64,000 bases of DNA from assembly GCA_019055375.1 (NCBI GenBank), contig JAHQIW010007056.1:62001-126000 (forward strand). The letters run 5' to 3'. Source of the stretch: Parelaphostrongylus tenuis (taxonomy: Eukaryota; Nematoda; Chromadorea; Rhabditida; Metastrongylidae). Numbering within the stretch: position 1 is the first letter of the stretch; every line of letters begins with the position of its first letter. Made by a program: the position numbers and the translations under genes. Shown here in pieces: positions 44,471-56,070 of this stretch. The notes under the pieces were generated by a model. The model ran no database searches. It was not told where the DNA came from and saw only the letters and a program-made list of their open reading frames with translations.

Positions 44471-44996
44471 TGTTCCATAAGTTCCGGCTTTAGAACAATA
44501 AACACCAAATTTATTGAATTAATTTATTGAAATTATTGAGCACTAATAAAAATCGCGCGGTTTTTGTGCGTTCAATAGCGCATTTTCTTGCGAACATCTT
44601 GGCATACAACCTCCCTACATTTGATTCAAGGTGGAGCTGTCTTGGGAACAAATTCACTTGCCGCTCATGCAGGGATGGCGTTTAGGGGAAAATGCTGATG
44701 AAGAGGAGCGCAGGATTAATGGAGCTTCCTGTAGACGCCCCGAGCGCGAATGATCCTCCAGACTGTTCTCTCCAACTTTGAGGCTTCACTAATATTTTCT
44801 CTATGCGACATTCGCGCTTGAATAACAAGCGAATTTGTTCATAAGACAGCTCCACCTTAGAGCAAGTATAAGAAAGTTGTATACCAACATGTTCGCAAGA
44901 AAATGCGCAATCGAAAGATACCAAAATCATTCGATTTTAATCACTTCCAGTTAGTAAATTTGGTGCTTACTGCTCTAGTGCTAAAACTCATGAAAC
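44471..44996. mobile_element. foldback element M2 with ~200-bp inverted repeats
   Basis: The left arm (GTTCCATAAGTTCCGGCTTT ... ACACCAAATTTA ... GCGCATTTTCTTGCGAACAT ... AGCTGTCTTGGGAACAAATTC) returns inverted on the right (GAATTTGTTCATAAGACAGC ... ATGTTCGCAAGAAAATGCGC ... TAAATTTGGTGCTTACTGC ... TCATGAAAC). It could form a very long hairpin. No coding capacity. Confidence 0.75.
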
Positions 44997-46699
44997 GACA
45001 TAATATTAGCAACGTCAACCGTATGAAGATAATAGGTGCGCAAGAAGCCGAGGGCAAGAAAAACGTGCTCTTCAAGAGGAAATTCACTGAAAGCATTTGA
45101 AATTTTGGTTTTTTTGCTGGCTTATTCTCCGCTATTCCACCTGTGCTGATAAGTTGAAATTATCACTCATGGTCATTCATGTACTTTTTCATCAAAGACA
45201 ATAACTGAAGTTCCAAGAATGCATGGCAACTTGCTATCATTGAAACCATTTTTTAAAAATTTGATAGCATATTAGTGCGGATGTGAAGAGAAGAACTAAT
45301 GAGGAAGAAACAACCAAAACAAAATAGAGATGTGCAGACCACCCCACAATAACAAGAGAAGTCTAACATCAGAGCTCGATGAGATTGACACTGACTTCTG
45401 CAAGACACAAAAACTTGATAGTTTCATTCAAGTAGCATAACGGTTGAATGGTTCTCAAAAAAAAAAACTCTCATTCCATCAAGACAGTGACAGTCGGTTC
45501 ACTTTTAGTAGGGCAATATATACGACAAAAACCCTAATTCAAAAAAAAACATGGACGAGAATCATAATTATAGCTAGATGAAAGACATTTCTATATAAAA
45601 TAAGAACAATATTCCCATAACCACCCTTACACAAGAAATCACCAGTGCTTATGTGTTTACGTTCCACCAGTGCCGCTTTTACGTTGTTTGTTAGGAATTG
45701 AATATGATTTGACCTAATAAAAGCCATGTCTTCTTATGGAATTATGTTGACTGCACTAACCCCAAAATGCAACGACAGTTTCAAAAGTCTAGCGTAATCT
45801 GATAAGGTCTCCTCACAGTACTGATTGATTGACCACCAAAAAATATCTAATGTCGTAAAAAATCTATTCTATCAAATCACAATGATCGACTCAGATGTAG
45901 ACAACGATTCGATCACGTAAGGTAAGCGGTCACAATATCAATAAAAATTTTCGAGGTCGTATTAAAAGAGATTGTACAATTGTTTGCTTGAAGTAAATGG
46001 CCTTACTGTACTCAAACACTACTCCCCAATTTTTGATTTGTCATGAAATTGCCGTCACCTAATTTGATAATTGAAGACCTGTACAAAAAGGAGAACATCA
46101 GGACTGGCCACTATTAGAACTCAGTCAACATGGGCAGTAGTCGATAAGACAAATCGTACACGACAGAACAGCCTTAATGCTTCTTGGCTTCAAAAGAATG
46201 CACTAGGCCAGAGTAACCTATAGGAAGGCAAAAGCTTGTAATATGCAAGCCTGTTAACGTATAGCACTGTGAAGTTCCAAATTCTCTTCATGCGTTTTTA
46301 ATCGTATGAATCAGAAATAGGTCAGAGAATGGCCTTGATAAGAAGAGTAGTAGTTATACAATGTGCATCAATAAACACAATAGATAAGCTTCTCAAACAT
46401 TTGAATATCTAGGTAGATATTCATTGAGGATCATGTGTAGTGACTTAGAACTAAATTAACGACATGACGGACTCACATTTCGAATGCCTTCCTTCGACAT
46501 CGTCAAAAGTACTCCGTTCATGGTCAGACAGGTCCCTGTATAAATTGTAGTACTGAGATATCAGCGATTCTACCATAGAAGATATTATATATCCGCTGAA
46601 GCTAGATTCTCACCCTAGCAACTATTTGAAGAACAAAAAACTAGAGCCTTAGTACAACAGAAAACGTTAGATATACAGAATTTGTCATGAAGAAGGAAA
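44997..46699. other. unassigned intron sequence
   Basis: Between M2 and M1 elements, inside the intron from exon 49348 to exon 43658. Nothing recognised. Confidence 0.5.
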
Positions 46700-47478
46700 A
46701 ATGGTTTTTTTCCGTTATCCGGGAACAAAGAAGAAACGACCTCCTTCACTGCCCAAGAATTTTTATAAGAGTGTCAGTAATCATTCCAAAGTTTAAATCT
46801 CTGGCTACTGTGCAACGTGTTCCTTTATTGAAAAAACCAGCTTATAATGCTGTAACATGCGAAATCAAATTACGTTTTAGACCTGCCGCTTGCTTTCACT
46901 ATAACTTCGCTGGAAGTACGACACGAAAAGAATATAAACGTGTAGAGGAAATCCTATAGCATCACAGTCATACGTTTTGTATGAAGTTTTTTTTTTTACA
47001 AAGTTGAGAAAAAACTCCTAATTGAATAACAAAAATTGCGCGTCACTGGTAACGTACCAGCTTAGCCTCTCAATCGCCGCGTTAAAACCACGGAGAGCCT
47101 CCTCTGCTCCCTTCGTCTAGCCCCGATTAGCATGGAAACAAATGCTCGCGCATGTGAGCTCAATATTATTTTCATTGCTGCAGTGCACTTAAACGGACAG
47201 AAAATGAGCAGTGTTGGATCGTCGAAACTAAGTCTATCGAGTGGTTACTCATAATTCCACGGAACACTTCTGTCCCGAGAAATATGTGTGTGTGTGAAAT
47301 ACAAATATTCTCTCTCTGTTACAGTATTATAAAAAGGACTTCTCAAAAATAGGCCATGTAGCGCAGTATTCAGAGATTTAAGCTGTCGAATGATTGCTAA
47401 AGCAATAGAAAGTCTTTGTGCAGCTACGGGGGTCGGTTCCTCAATTTTTCACGGATAATAGAGAAGAACCGAAAAACT
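46700..47478 (+). mobile_element. TIR element family M1, copy 2
   Basis: Left TIR GGTTTTTTTCCGTTATCCGG and right TIR (reverse complement) CGGTTCTTCTCTATTATCCG, followed inwards by AGTAATCATTC / AGCAATCATTC. About 780 bp, no ORF of note. Confidence 0.58.
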
Positions 47479-47969
47479 ATGAACGATAGAAGATCACAAA
47501 ACTCTCTTAGTCCGAATTTATAGGAGAAGAGAATTCGCTGAGGAACTCAAAAGTGAGAAAGTTCAAACCTTTCTGTTGCTACGTCAGTACCTTCCACCGA
47601 ATCATTCCATCGAAGCGAAACACTGCAAACATTTCCATAATGAAAAGAAAATATATTTATGAGAACCAATTTTAACATGCCACACAACAATGTTAAGTTG
47701 GTACATCAGATATGTGCAACAGATCTCTCTCACAGAGGGATTACTTGCTGATTCGAAAAAAGTGTTGGGCGTCTTGATGTGGCGGATAAAGGATTAAACG
47801 CGAACGAAAAGCGACATTGTGACTTCCAGGAGGTACGTGGATCCAGAAAATGAACTCTCCGGTTTTCCGCACTAACTCTACACATACCTCCTGTAAACCT
47901 ATTAAGTTATTTATTTAGTTATTTCTGAGCCATGCACGTGGTCTGTTTTGGACACTTATACAGTGCACT

Positions 47970-48005
47970 ACACGTGTGTCGGCCTCGCAAGCTCGTCAGT
48001 TGCAC
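47970..48005 (-). ncRNA. hammerhead ribozyme motif, copy 9 (degenerate)
   Basis: Minus strand: GTGCAA, core CTGACGA, a damaged stem II, GACA for GAAA, then CACGTGTAGTGCAC and the family tail CTGTATAAGTGTCCAAAACAG. Probably inactive. Confidence 0.5.
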
Positions 48006-48384
48006 GGTACCTTTTAGTTCATTCAGTTTATTAGAATCTATCCGGCTAAAAAAATAACTACCGGGCATATTGAGATTCAAGTCTGGTCTCAAGAAACACT
48101 CGAAACAAAAGGTATAAACTTTCTGCATTTACGTGAACATTCAAGTTGCGTGCATAAATATGTTCTCATTTACGTGGTCTGAATTTGACGAATCAAATTG
48201 GCAAAAAGCTGCTAAAATGAGTGGGAAGTACACGGGAGTGGAGTCGTTTCTAACAGATAAACTTCTTATTAACTTCGAAAAACTAGCAAGTTACTTCAGA
48301 TGTGTTGAGCCTAACGTTTAGAAGTTAGTGAGCTGAGCTATACGTTGGTCTCAAATGCTGAGCTGCAAGTTAAGTGGGTTTCTT

Positions 48385-48450
48385 ACACGCGACGGCGAGA
48401 AATGGAAGGCTTATTGGCACCCGCTCGACTCTCTCGGTAACAAATAGGAC
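48385..48450 (+). pseudogene. RTE C-terminal scrap
   Basis: GDGEKWKAYWHPLDSLGNK parallels LARNREKWKSCWYPLESLDD of the 32-kb RTE. Only about 20 residues remain. Confidence 0.5.
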
Positions 48451-48610
48451 GGTGAATGAACGGGTGAAACGTCTGTCATTTGGGTTATAAACGTGACTCC
48501 TGAGGGTTAAAAATCTCACATATTGAATCTATAGTATAGGCTCGACTTTGAATGATTCTGAAGACATAGGACTCAATATTATGCCGTTTATTTACAGTAG
48601 AATTGATATA

Positions 48611-48845
48611 GGAGTGCGCATAAAGTGATAGTTAGAAATGCTTTTCAGTACAGGCGTTGTTGGTTCGATCTCGCATCAAGGGCTAACGAAGCTCACTTCC
48701 CTCAGAATCAGTAAATTGGCATCCCACTTCTCCGAAAAATAAAAACAGAAACACTGACATATTACTTGGGTAAATCCCCATAAGTCATATAAGACAAATG
48801 CATTCGACCACCTGTATCATTATATGAATGGCGTCGAACGAATAA
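48611..48845 (+). mobile_element. SINE family 1, copy f (3'-eroded)
   Basis: A diverged head (GGAGTGCGCATAAAGTGATAGTTAG) with B box GGTTCGATCTCG at about 48661-48672 and a weakly matching body up to AATGGCGTCGAACG. The tail is not recognisable. Confidence 0.55.
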
Positions 48846-49054
48846 CCAACCTATTCTGAATGAATGAATAGTTGCATGACACAGTACTCTCTATGGTTCA
48901 TTACTAGAGGTAACCTCTTTCCTCATCATTCGTCTGTTTGCATCAAAGCCACGAATTTCTCAGGTGATCAATAAAAAAGACACTATCAAGTTTGAACCGA
49001 TTCCACTATCGCAACTACGAGAGAATGTTTGTTAGTGATAATTACCAAGAGGGA

Positions 49055-49270
49055 GACTCATAAAAAGCGATGAGAATTTGAAAAGTTGTTTTGCTCTAGA
49101 TGCAACTGAAATCTAGTTTTGATGATTTTTCTGCTTAGGCAATGGAGGTGTTCGGCTGACTGAAGTACAGGCAATCTGATCACCACAGGTTCTTAAGAAG
49201 GCGAAAACACCGAAACCTCAGCCATCACAATAGATTGCATTATAACATTCTCGTGTTCGGCTTACAGAGA
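49055..49270 (+). repeat. Penelope 3' region fragment
   Basis: Collinear with 62265-62470: AAAAAGCGATGAGAATTTG, GAAATCTAGTTTTG, GCAATGGAGGTGTTCGGCTG and CTTAAGAAGGCGAAAACACC. It sits in an unc-13 intron 80 bp from the exon at 49348. Confidence 0.6.
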
Positions 49271-49347
49271 AAAAAACTATGTTTGCTAGTAATTAACTAA
49301 ATAGTTTCCAAAAATTTTTATTTGTATTACTCGCAAAAAATACTCAC

Positions 49348-49407
49348 TGAGCGGACTGTTGTGGTCGACTGTTATACGAAAGTGGTTCCTGTTCGTTCCA
49401 GTAATCG
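49348..49407 (-). CDS. unc-13: unc-13 long-isoform exon, DYWNEQEPLSYNSRPQQSA
   Basis: A 60-nt exon with acceptor ACATTTCAG|C and donor GCTCA|GTGAGT. It has one leading base, 19 codons and two trailing bases (phase 2 to phase 2). The next exon starts with G, completing a Gln codon. Composition continues the Tyr/Gln/Pro-rich linker of the long isoform. Both splice sites are close to the nematode consensus. Confidence 0.78.
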
Positions 49408-49739
49408 CTGAAATGTGAAGGTGCATATTACGACATGAAAAGAAAGGTGAATCACATTCGATGACTGTCCAACATTTGCTTATGAACCAAAGCGACTTTC
49501 AGAATTTTGTCGAAAACATCGTAAGTATAGGAAATGGCGGAAATGCACATTTCGAAACAGTGTTATTAAAAATCACACAAAATTAAATTCGATTGTAAAA
49601 AAAATAATGGATATCTTTCATCCAACAAAGTGTAATCTTTTATGTTTGAAGTGTAAAATAAACAATGGCCAGTTTTAAGGCTCGCATTAGCTTGCAGGAC
49701 AACTAAAAGTATCTGCTTTTATAGATATTGAAACCTTGC

Positions 49740-49905
49740 CCTGGATATTGTTGGCGATAGTCGTCTTGATAACCGGAAGTGCCTTCCATGGATTCGTATT
49801 GCTCTGGATAAGTCGATTTATGCAAGTCGAAATGGACGTCATCCGTGTGATCTTCTTCGAGTTGTGGATGACATTCTTCATGTTTGCAGCCGTTAAAATC
49901 AAACC
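49740..49905 (-). CDS. unc-13: unc-13 long-isoform exon, acidic FDFNGCKHEECHPQLEEDH
   Basis: Acceptor TGTTTCAAG|GG. It enters in phase 1 and has 54 codons. The peptide runs FDFNGCKHEECHPQLEEDH... through KSTYPEQYESMEGTSGYQDDY to RQQYPG, acidic and Tyr/Gln-rich. The 3' end is set by phase: a GC donor (CCAGG|GCAAGG) leaves two bases and reads straight into DYWNEQEPLS of the next exon, whereas the GT donor five bases later (CAAG|GTTTCA) would put that exon out of frame. I therefore call a GC-AG intron. Confidence 0.75.
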
Positions 49906-50044
49906 CTTGAAACAAAATCCGACAATGAATGATAAAAGCTCTATAGATTAGCGCAAACAACTGTTAAAGTCACGCTCTTTAACACTACTCGCGACTAGTA
50001 AAATCCAAGAAGGTGATATTGGAAGAAAGCTTGATAAAACCCAC

Positions 50045-50182
50045 CGCATTCATCTTCAGGATGTTGGCTGTGGAAAGACATTTTCTGATTGCCTGAAGGC
50101 AAACAGCAGGTGGTTGGTTCCGTATCATAGGCCGTGCACTCGTAATTGCTCAATGGCACTTCACGATCGTACGGCTTCACAG
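50045..50182 (-). CDS. unc-13: unc-13 long-isoform exon, VKPYDREV...HPEDEC
   Basis: Acceptor TTGTCTAG|CT, donor GAATGCG|GTGGGT. It enters in phase 1, with 45 codons plus one base, and leaves in phase 1. The peptide begins (A)VKPYDREVPLSNYECTAYD and contains Cys and Pro residues (PTTCCLPSG). No named domain is recognised. It is placed in unc-13 by phase continuity with both neighbours and by its composition. Confidence 0.78.
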
Positions 50183-50620
50183 CTAGACAAAATCTCAATT
50201 ACATCTATAAGGATAAAGTTTGGAAAATCGTGTTAGCTGAGAAGTAATGGGTCCCTGCTAGGTATTCTTAACATTAAACGTCACTGACTGCCGATTTGAA
50301 TTAGATTTTCTATATCGGAATAGCAAAAAGAGAAAGTGTACGGTTGCTAATCAACAACTAAGCGTGGTTCGACGGTCTTAGTGGTATCTACTAGTTCATA
50401 ATTCACAAAGAACATTTCGTTGTTAATCCCATGGAACGAGTGTTTCATATCTATAAATACACCTACATGAGTGTAAAAAACAACTTTCTGGTTGAAACGA
50501 CTGCACTGATAAAACAAATTCCCCTGATTGATCCGTTTCAGTGTTACTGAGACGTTTTTTACAGTACATTTCGCTGTAAGATAGAGATAACATAGGCCAG
50601 GAGAGAAGAAGGTTGGATGG

Positions 50621-50694
50621 ACTTGGGAGCGGATTCAAACCACCGATCACGTGTATATAGCAAAACATTTATATCCACTGCGCCACAAGCACCC
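50621..50694 (-). repeat. tRNA-like SINE head (solitary)
   Basis: Minus: GGGTGCTTGTGGCGCAGTGG (A-box region) and GGTTTGAATCC (B box, one change from consensus). The sequence after it (CCATCCAACCTTCTTCTCTCC) does not match SINE 1 or 2 bodies, so this may be another SINE family. Confidence 0.45.
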
Positions 50695-51517
50695 TAGAAC
50701 CAACTACTACTCTATTTCACTCAAGCTGGCCCTAGAAGCCTAGATAATAAAGCGCTGTACGTTGGTCAATCCTCGAAGGTATTTTCTACTTTCGACTTCA
50801 GTAAGTATCAGTTAGAGGTGATGAATGCCTATCTTTTCCCATAGATTGATACCACTTCACCGACCTCAATTGTGGAGTAGTAATCTCGATGCCTGGGATC
50901 AAAGTGACGATCGATCTTACACTTTTTGCACAGCATCTCTGACTATTGTACTACATGTACCCGTAAGGCCACGTTAGCATTGGTTAACCTGGTGGAGACG
51001 GTGCTTGATCGATCGCGCAGAAACAATTCGCTGACGGCGCGCGTGATTTTCCTTGCTTGAACAGATTTTCTCCCTTTGAGAAAAACTTAGGTTCTTGGTG
51101 CTAATCTGATACTCCATGGGCTCCTCTACACATGTTTAAACGTAATCTTCTTTCCACCCTTGCAGCATTATATAAAGACCCTTTTTGAAAATCAAACATA
51201 GCTTTAAAAAAAACAGGATTTATGCTATCGAATATCGGAAACTTTTGATAAAAAGCCATTCGTAAATCCTAGCCAAACAAAAAATGTGTGCTAAGTGTAA
51301 AATGTACGCTTATTTTCGCTGCTACAACGCAGTAAGAAAGCCTTCTGATAAAACAGTCAAAGTACTGAAATTCCAAGATTTAAGCTTTGAATAATCAGTG
51401 AAAGTCTATGAGATTAACGCTGTCCAGCAAAAAAGGCCTTCAAATAATCGAAATCCTAAAAAGGCACACGCTGTTCCGAACGGGTCATGTTAACAAGCAG
51501 AAAGATGGCACACATAC

Positions 51518-51614
51518 CGTAATCGTTGTCGTAATGATGCTGCACGGACTGATGATAGTTGTCTGGTCGCGCTTGATACGCGTCTTCTTCGTCTTCGTAG
51601 CTAGCCTGCAGCGT
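51518..51614 (-). CDS. unc-13: unc-13 long-isoform exon, acidic TLQASYEDEEDAY
   Basis: Acceptor ATATCCAG|ACG and donor TTACG|GTATGTG. It enters in phase 0 and leaves in phase 1 after 32 codons, matching the exon before (phase 0) and after (phase 1). The peptide TLQASYEDEEDAYQA...HHYDNDY is acidic and rich in Tyr, Gln and His with no folded-domain signature, like the low-complexity linker of UNC-13L. Phase agreement on both sides is the main support. Confidence 0.8.
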
Positions 51615-53559
51615 CTGGATATCGATTAGATAAGATTGATAACATGAGTAAGAACAAATCACTCGACCACTTTCAGATCTTCACACAGTAGTGATTAGGC
51701 TCAAGATAAAAATTTTACATTTTCAGTTCACGGACAGTTTATGTATTTGTTTTGATCCATTTTAGTGGCGTAGATTGTTAGTAGTAGCAATTTGAAAGAT
51801 CATACTATTGCTTATGTATTCGCTTCTTATAACAATTACATAGCAAAACATTCTGAACTAAGATATAGATTTAATCCACCCATATTCTTGACAGTAACCG
51901 AACCGACGGACATTTTCGAGTGTGACCCAAGCAGATCTGTTTGCCTCTATACTTAGAATTAAATCACCTTTTTGGTATTGATGGTAATAACATTGTCAAA
52001 CTAGCAGACGTTTCCAAAATATTTGCTGTTGTGAGCTTACATCTTGGATTTCCCTACTTGATGGTTAACTGTTTCGAAAACGCCGCTTTCTGTGATAGAT
52101 TAACAACACTGGTGCTGCAAAAAATTAAGAAATACAAGAATAGCTAAACTTTCAGTCGCAAAACGCGAGTTATAAACGACTCTAGACAATCTGGAAACTA
52201 AGTAAATGTTGGCAAAACAAGAAGCGATAGAATGACTATTTCTAAAGATATCCAGATTGCCGTGTTGAGGCAATTTACAGAGGCGATATTGAGCTTTGAA
52301 ACTTCACTCCATAACTGTGCACCTCAACCAAAGCAGTTTCGAAACCCTATCGGAACTATCATGACAATGTCGATTGGGAAAGAATAGTGGTATTTGGTTC
52401 CTGTGAACACGCTATTGAAGAACACGTTTCACGATACCAACAACTGAAAACTACATGATGCAGAACTACCATGTAGCTCCGCATTCGAAAAAGCCGAACA
52501 ACTCTTATGATATCAGGCAGGTCCCTTAACGTTTCACAGTGAGGAATATCTTCAATGAAGATCTGTGCCTATGACAAAACTCGAAAAACTGCAAGTGACA
52601 TCAGAGCAGGTAAAATCAAAAAAAGCAAACCAACACAGCCTGTTAACAGGCCACTATTAAATGTGTAATGAGAGCCGTTCTCTCTAACATCGTGAAAATG
52701 AAGTGGTCGTATCATAGGAGAAGCGCTGGTGAAGCATGATCTTTCAAAGATAAGTAAGTCTGATAATGGCCACAGGAGATCAAAGAAGGGTGGCATTATA
52801 AAATACGGGTTAAAAATGAGACCAGCAAAGACATAAAACTTCTAGGAATGTTTTACATGGTGTAGCTAGGTAATAATTATTTTGCGACATATGAACTTTT
52901 CAAGGGAAGTCAGACACCATTTATGAGAGAAGTTTTGACGCATCGGCAGACTAAGGCAAGACATAATTGAGAATTTATATGATGATGGGGTTGCAAATCT
53001 AGAGAAAGGGAGAACGCTTGACAACTCAGTTATGTAAGATGCATACGAAAGTTGGGCAGCTTCATAGAGGACGATAACGCGTAGAAGAATTCCACGAGGT
53101 TTTTCTAGTCACTTATAAATACCGGAAGAAGAATAGTATCTCATACATCAGTTACTGATCGACTTCTCGATAGTAATGATACAAATTCGCCAGGAACTCC
53201 AGAGAAAGTATAGTCATCTGTTAGGTAATCATGACATTTCACGTCTTCTTCTTTACTTTGAACGAATACGCAGTACTGAAAAAAATTTCATTGACGAGAT
53301 GGATAGAGAAGGAGTTGCGTTTACAAAAAAACCCTTTTATATAAAGAAAAAATTATACGTAGATATCAAGTATTAGATAATAGCTCTTCTAAACTCGATC
53401 ATAGGATATGCGGTGACGACAAGATCAAAAGAGACATTATCAATCAAATGTGCAGACGGAAACGATATGGAAAGATTCACAGTTTTTCCTGTTGAGCGAA
53501 TATGAAATTTTTCATAGTACGTACTAATTCTTAACTTGTGTTATGATTCTATCTAGAAT
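51615..53559. other. unassigned intron sequence
   Basis: No exon or known repeat. The last few hundred bases may hold more of the Penelope RT but are too decayed to read. Confidence 0.4.
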
Positions 53560-54530
53560 GAAAGCCCCATTAGAGGTTCTCCGGCCATTACTCTAGTGCA
53601 GATGCATGCATGACTATTCTGTTACTTGCTTCTCGTGAGGAGATGAATAAATGTTTTGAGTTGTTGAACGAAGAGTAAGACAACATTAGATTTATCCGAT
53701 AGGAACCGAAAGAAAAGTAGCCTTCTTGGACATTCAAGTCAATCTATTCGAAAACAACTACACCACCAACTGGTACAGAAAGCCAAGTGACAAAAGCGTA
53801 CTGCCTATTCATTATTCAACATATTCATTACCTCTGACTCCTTTTGAAGAAAGCTATGCTTAGAGCTTAATTGCATAAGATAATTCCATGGTAAAACACG
53901 GTGACTGCATAAGTTCTAGTACGGTTTGTCTAATCTTTTAGGATTGCACGGGGAAGCAAGTACATAGGCGAAAGCAGTAGAAAAGGGCTGCATGCGCTTA
54001 AAGGAACACCTAGTCGGTGAATCGAAAGCTAAACCCAAAACTCCGCTGGAAGCGCGTAGGACGAAGAGGCATGACGAAGAAGGTTTTACACTAGAAGCAG
54101 CCATAATCACACAAAAATATTGAGTCTTAACAACAGCACGTCAACTGTTGAAGGATTCTAGTAAAACTCCAATATTTCAAAAAGAAAAGCAGAAAGTACC
54201 TCGCTAATATGCGCAATCTCAAGATTATCTCATGAAGATATTTTTATATGAGACAGGTGTCGCAATCCATATGAAGTGTATACGATTGATCTTCACATGG
54301 ATGTTCGTGGGAAAACCCACTGACAATGAGTAGGCGGAACAGCCATTTCGTTTTCAGTGCAACTGAACGTGATTTCCTTCTTTTTTTTTAGGTTAACGAA
54401 GTGTTTAACTGATTAGGTTGCAGTCAATTCGACCTTTACAGGCTCTGGAAAAGGGAAAAGCGCCAGAAGGTTAGCTCAAGCGGATAAAAACTACGATAAA
54501 AACCTCGTGTTCATTCAACATGAAATAGCG
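53560..54530 (+). pseudogene. Penelope-like element, RT end to 3' tail (frameshifted)
   Basis: In shifting frames: TILLLASREEMNKCFELLNE, then GTERKVAFLDIQVNLFENNY and WYRKPSDKSVL (end of Penelope RT), then YIGESSR...TPLEARRTKRHDEEGFTLEA (GIY-YIG), then a tail at about 54400-54530 with GGCTCTGGAAAAGGG. Many stops. The same domain order as the 61.6-kb copy, extended into RT. Confidence 0.75.
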
Positions 54531-56070
54531 AATTGAAGAATACTGAGGGTAACAGGAAATCGCTCTTGAGAACCACTACAAGATGCAGGTAAAATTTCTG
54601 ATAAAAATAGAGTTCACTGAAGCAAATGCAAATTGACCACCGAGGTTAACAATGGGGTTACGCGTGATACAAATAAAATTGTCAAGATGAAGGTGAAGAT
54701 TGAAGCAGTGCTAAGCAACTGATTTGTTTAAAGTTAGATTTTCCGTCACTCATTCAATATTTGGGATTACAAACGAAACTCAAAAAAAGATGTGCTACGC
54801 TGATGTTAACAAAACGATGATTGGCGAGATTCGACTTGATAAGACTATGGAGACAAAATTACTCAAATTACAAAAAAAGACAAAAAAAGAGAAAATCTAT
54901 AAGGACGAGGGACTGGCGACAATCGGCACGAATCATCGCGACTTTTGGAGACGAAGGCATCGAAATGTTCGCCGAATGAAAAATCTTACACTAACATGTA
55001 CAAGCTGTACACATTGAAAATGAAGCAATTGTTCATACTGTAGTAAAATGAAAGTCTGCTCAAAGAAGTAACAAAAACTCAGCCCATAGAATTCATATTT
55101 GCCGGTATTGAATAGACGCTGACTGCTAGAAAAGCTAAAAACAAAATGATAATTACATGGGAAGACTTCGAAGCTTAGGAGTAAAAAAGGATATTCGAAA
55201 GAATAATCGAGCTAAACTCATGAGATATAGTCTATAAATAAGAAAATAAGAAACTATTACCTTCCTCATCTGTTTCTTCTCATCGCAGAGACTACATTGT
55301 GATTAAATAACATGATTTTCACTATATCTACAAACTGTGTCTTCAGAAGATGTAACAGGAGTAAAACACATCAACCACGAAGAAGGGAGATGGCAAGCAC
55401 GTACTCAGAGACGCTGTGCAGTTCACGCATAATCGCTGATTCGACCTCGCTGACAGCGTAATAGGCTCGCTTTCTTTTCAGAATTGAGAAAGTTTAAGAT
55501 TCGCCTTGAAAAATTCCTACTGATCCAAGTAGGTCGAAGACTGCTGTGGTGAACCCCGCTTCAATGAAACCCCAGAGTTCGAGCGACAATTAATTTGACC
55601 AGTCGGGATATTTAGGAGTTAAAACGAAATCGTCAAGTGGCAGTTGAATTCCAAGCACGAGCTTGAAAACCTTTGTGGATGACAACTCGAACAACTAATC
55701 ACAGGAAAAGAAGCGATGGAAGGCGTGCAATATGCTTAGGTGGGATACTGGTTTTGGAAGAAAAATAGAATGACAATAGTCCAGGTTTCACCAAGTCGTA
55801 TTGCGATAAAATCGTGTCGGCTTAGTAAAACAAATAAACGTCTGCAAGGAATCAAATCTATGTTTTAAAATAGAGTATACATCATTAATGTCCAGGTAAA
55901 CACTATCTTTCTCATGCACTCACCACCAGAACAAAAGCCATACCTGTGTATTAGTGAGAAGTATGGTAAACAGTTTTTATTCACTACTTAATCAAAACAA
56001 TTAACAGATGTAAACAGAATAAAGTGGCAAAGATCAATATTTAGAAAAAGTAGACAGTAATGTTGATGCT
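54531..56070. other. unassigned sequence before the RTE
   Basis: Might include decayed RTE endonuclease sequence, but no motif is visible. A Lys-rich 97-codon frame at 54724-55017 has no family resemblance. Confidence 0.4.
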
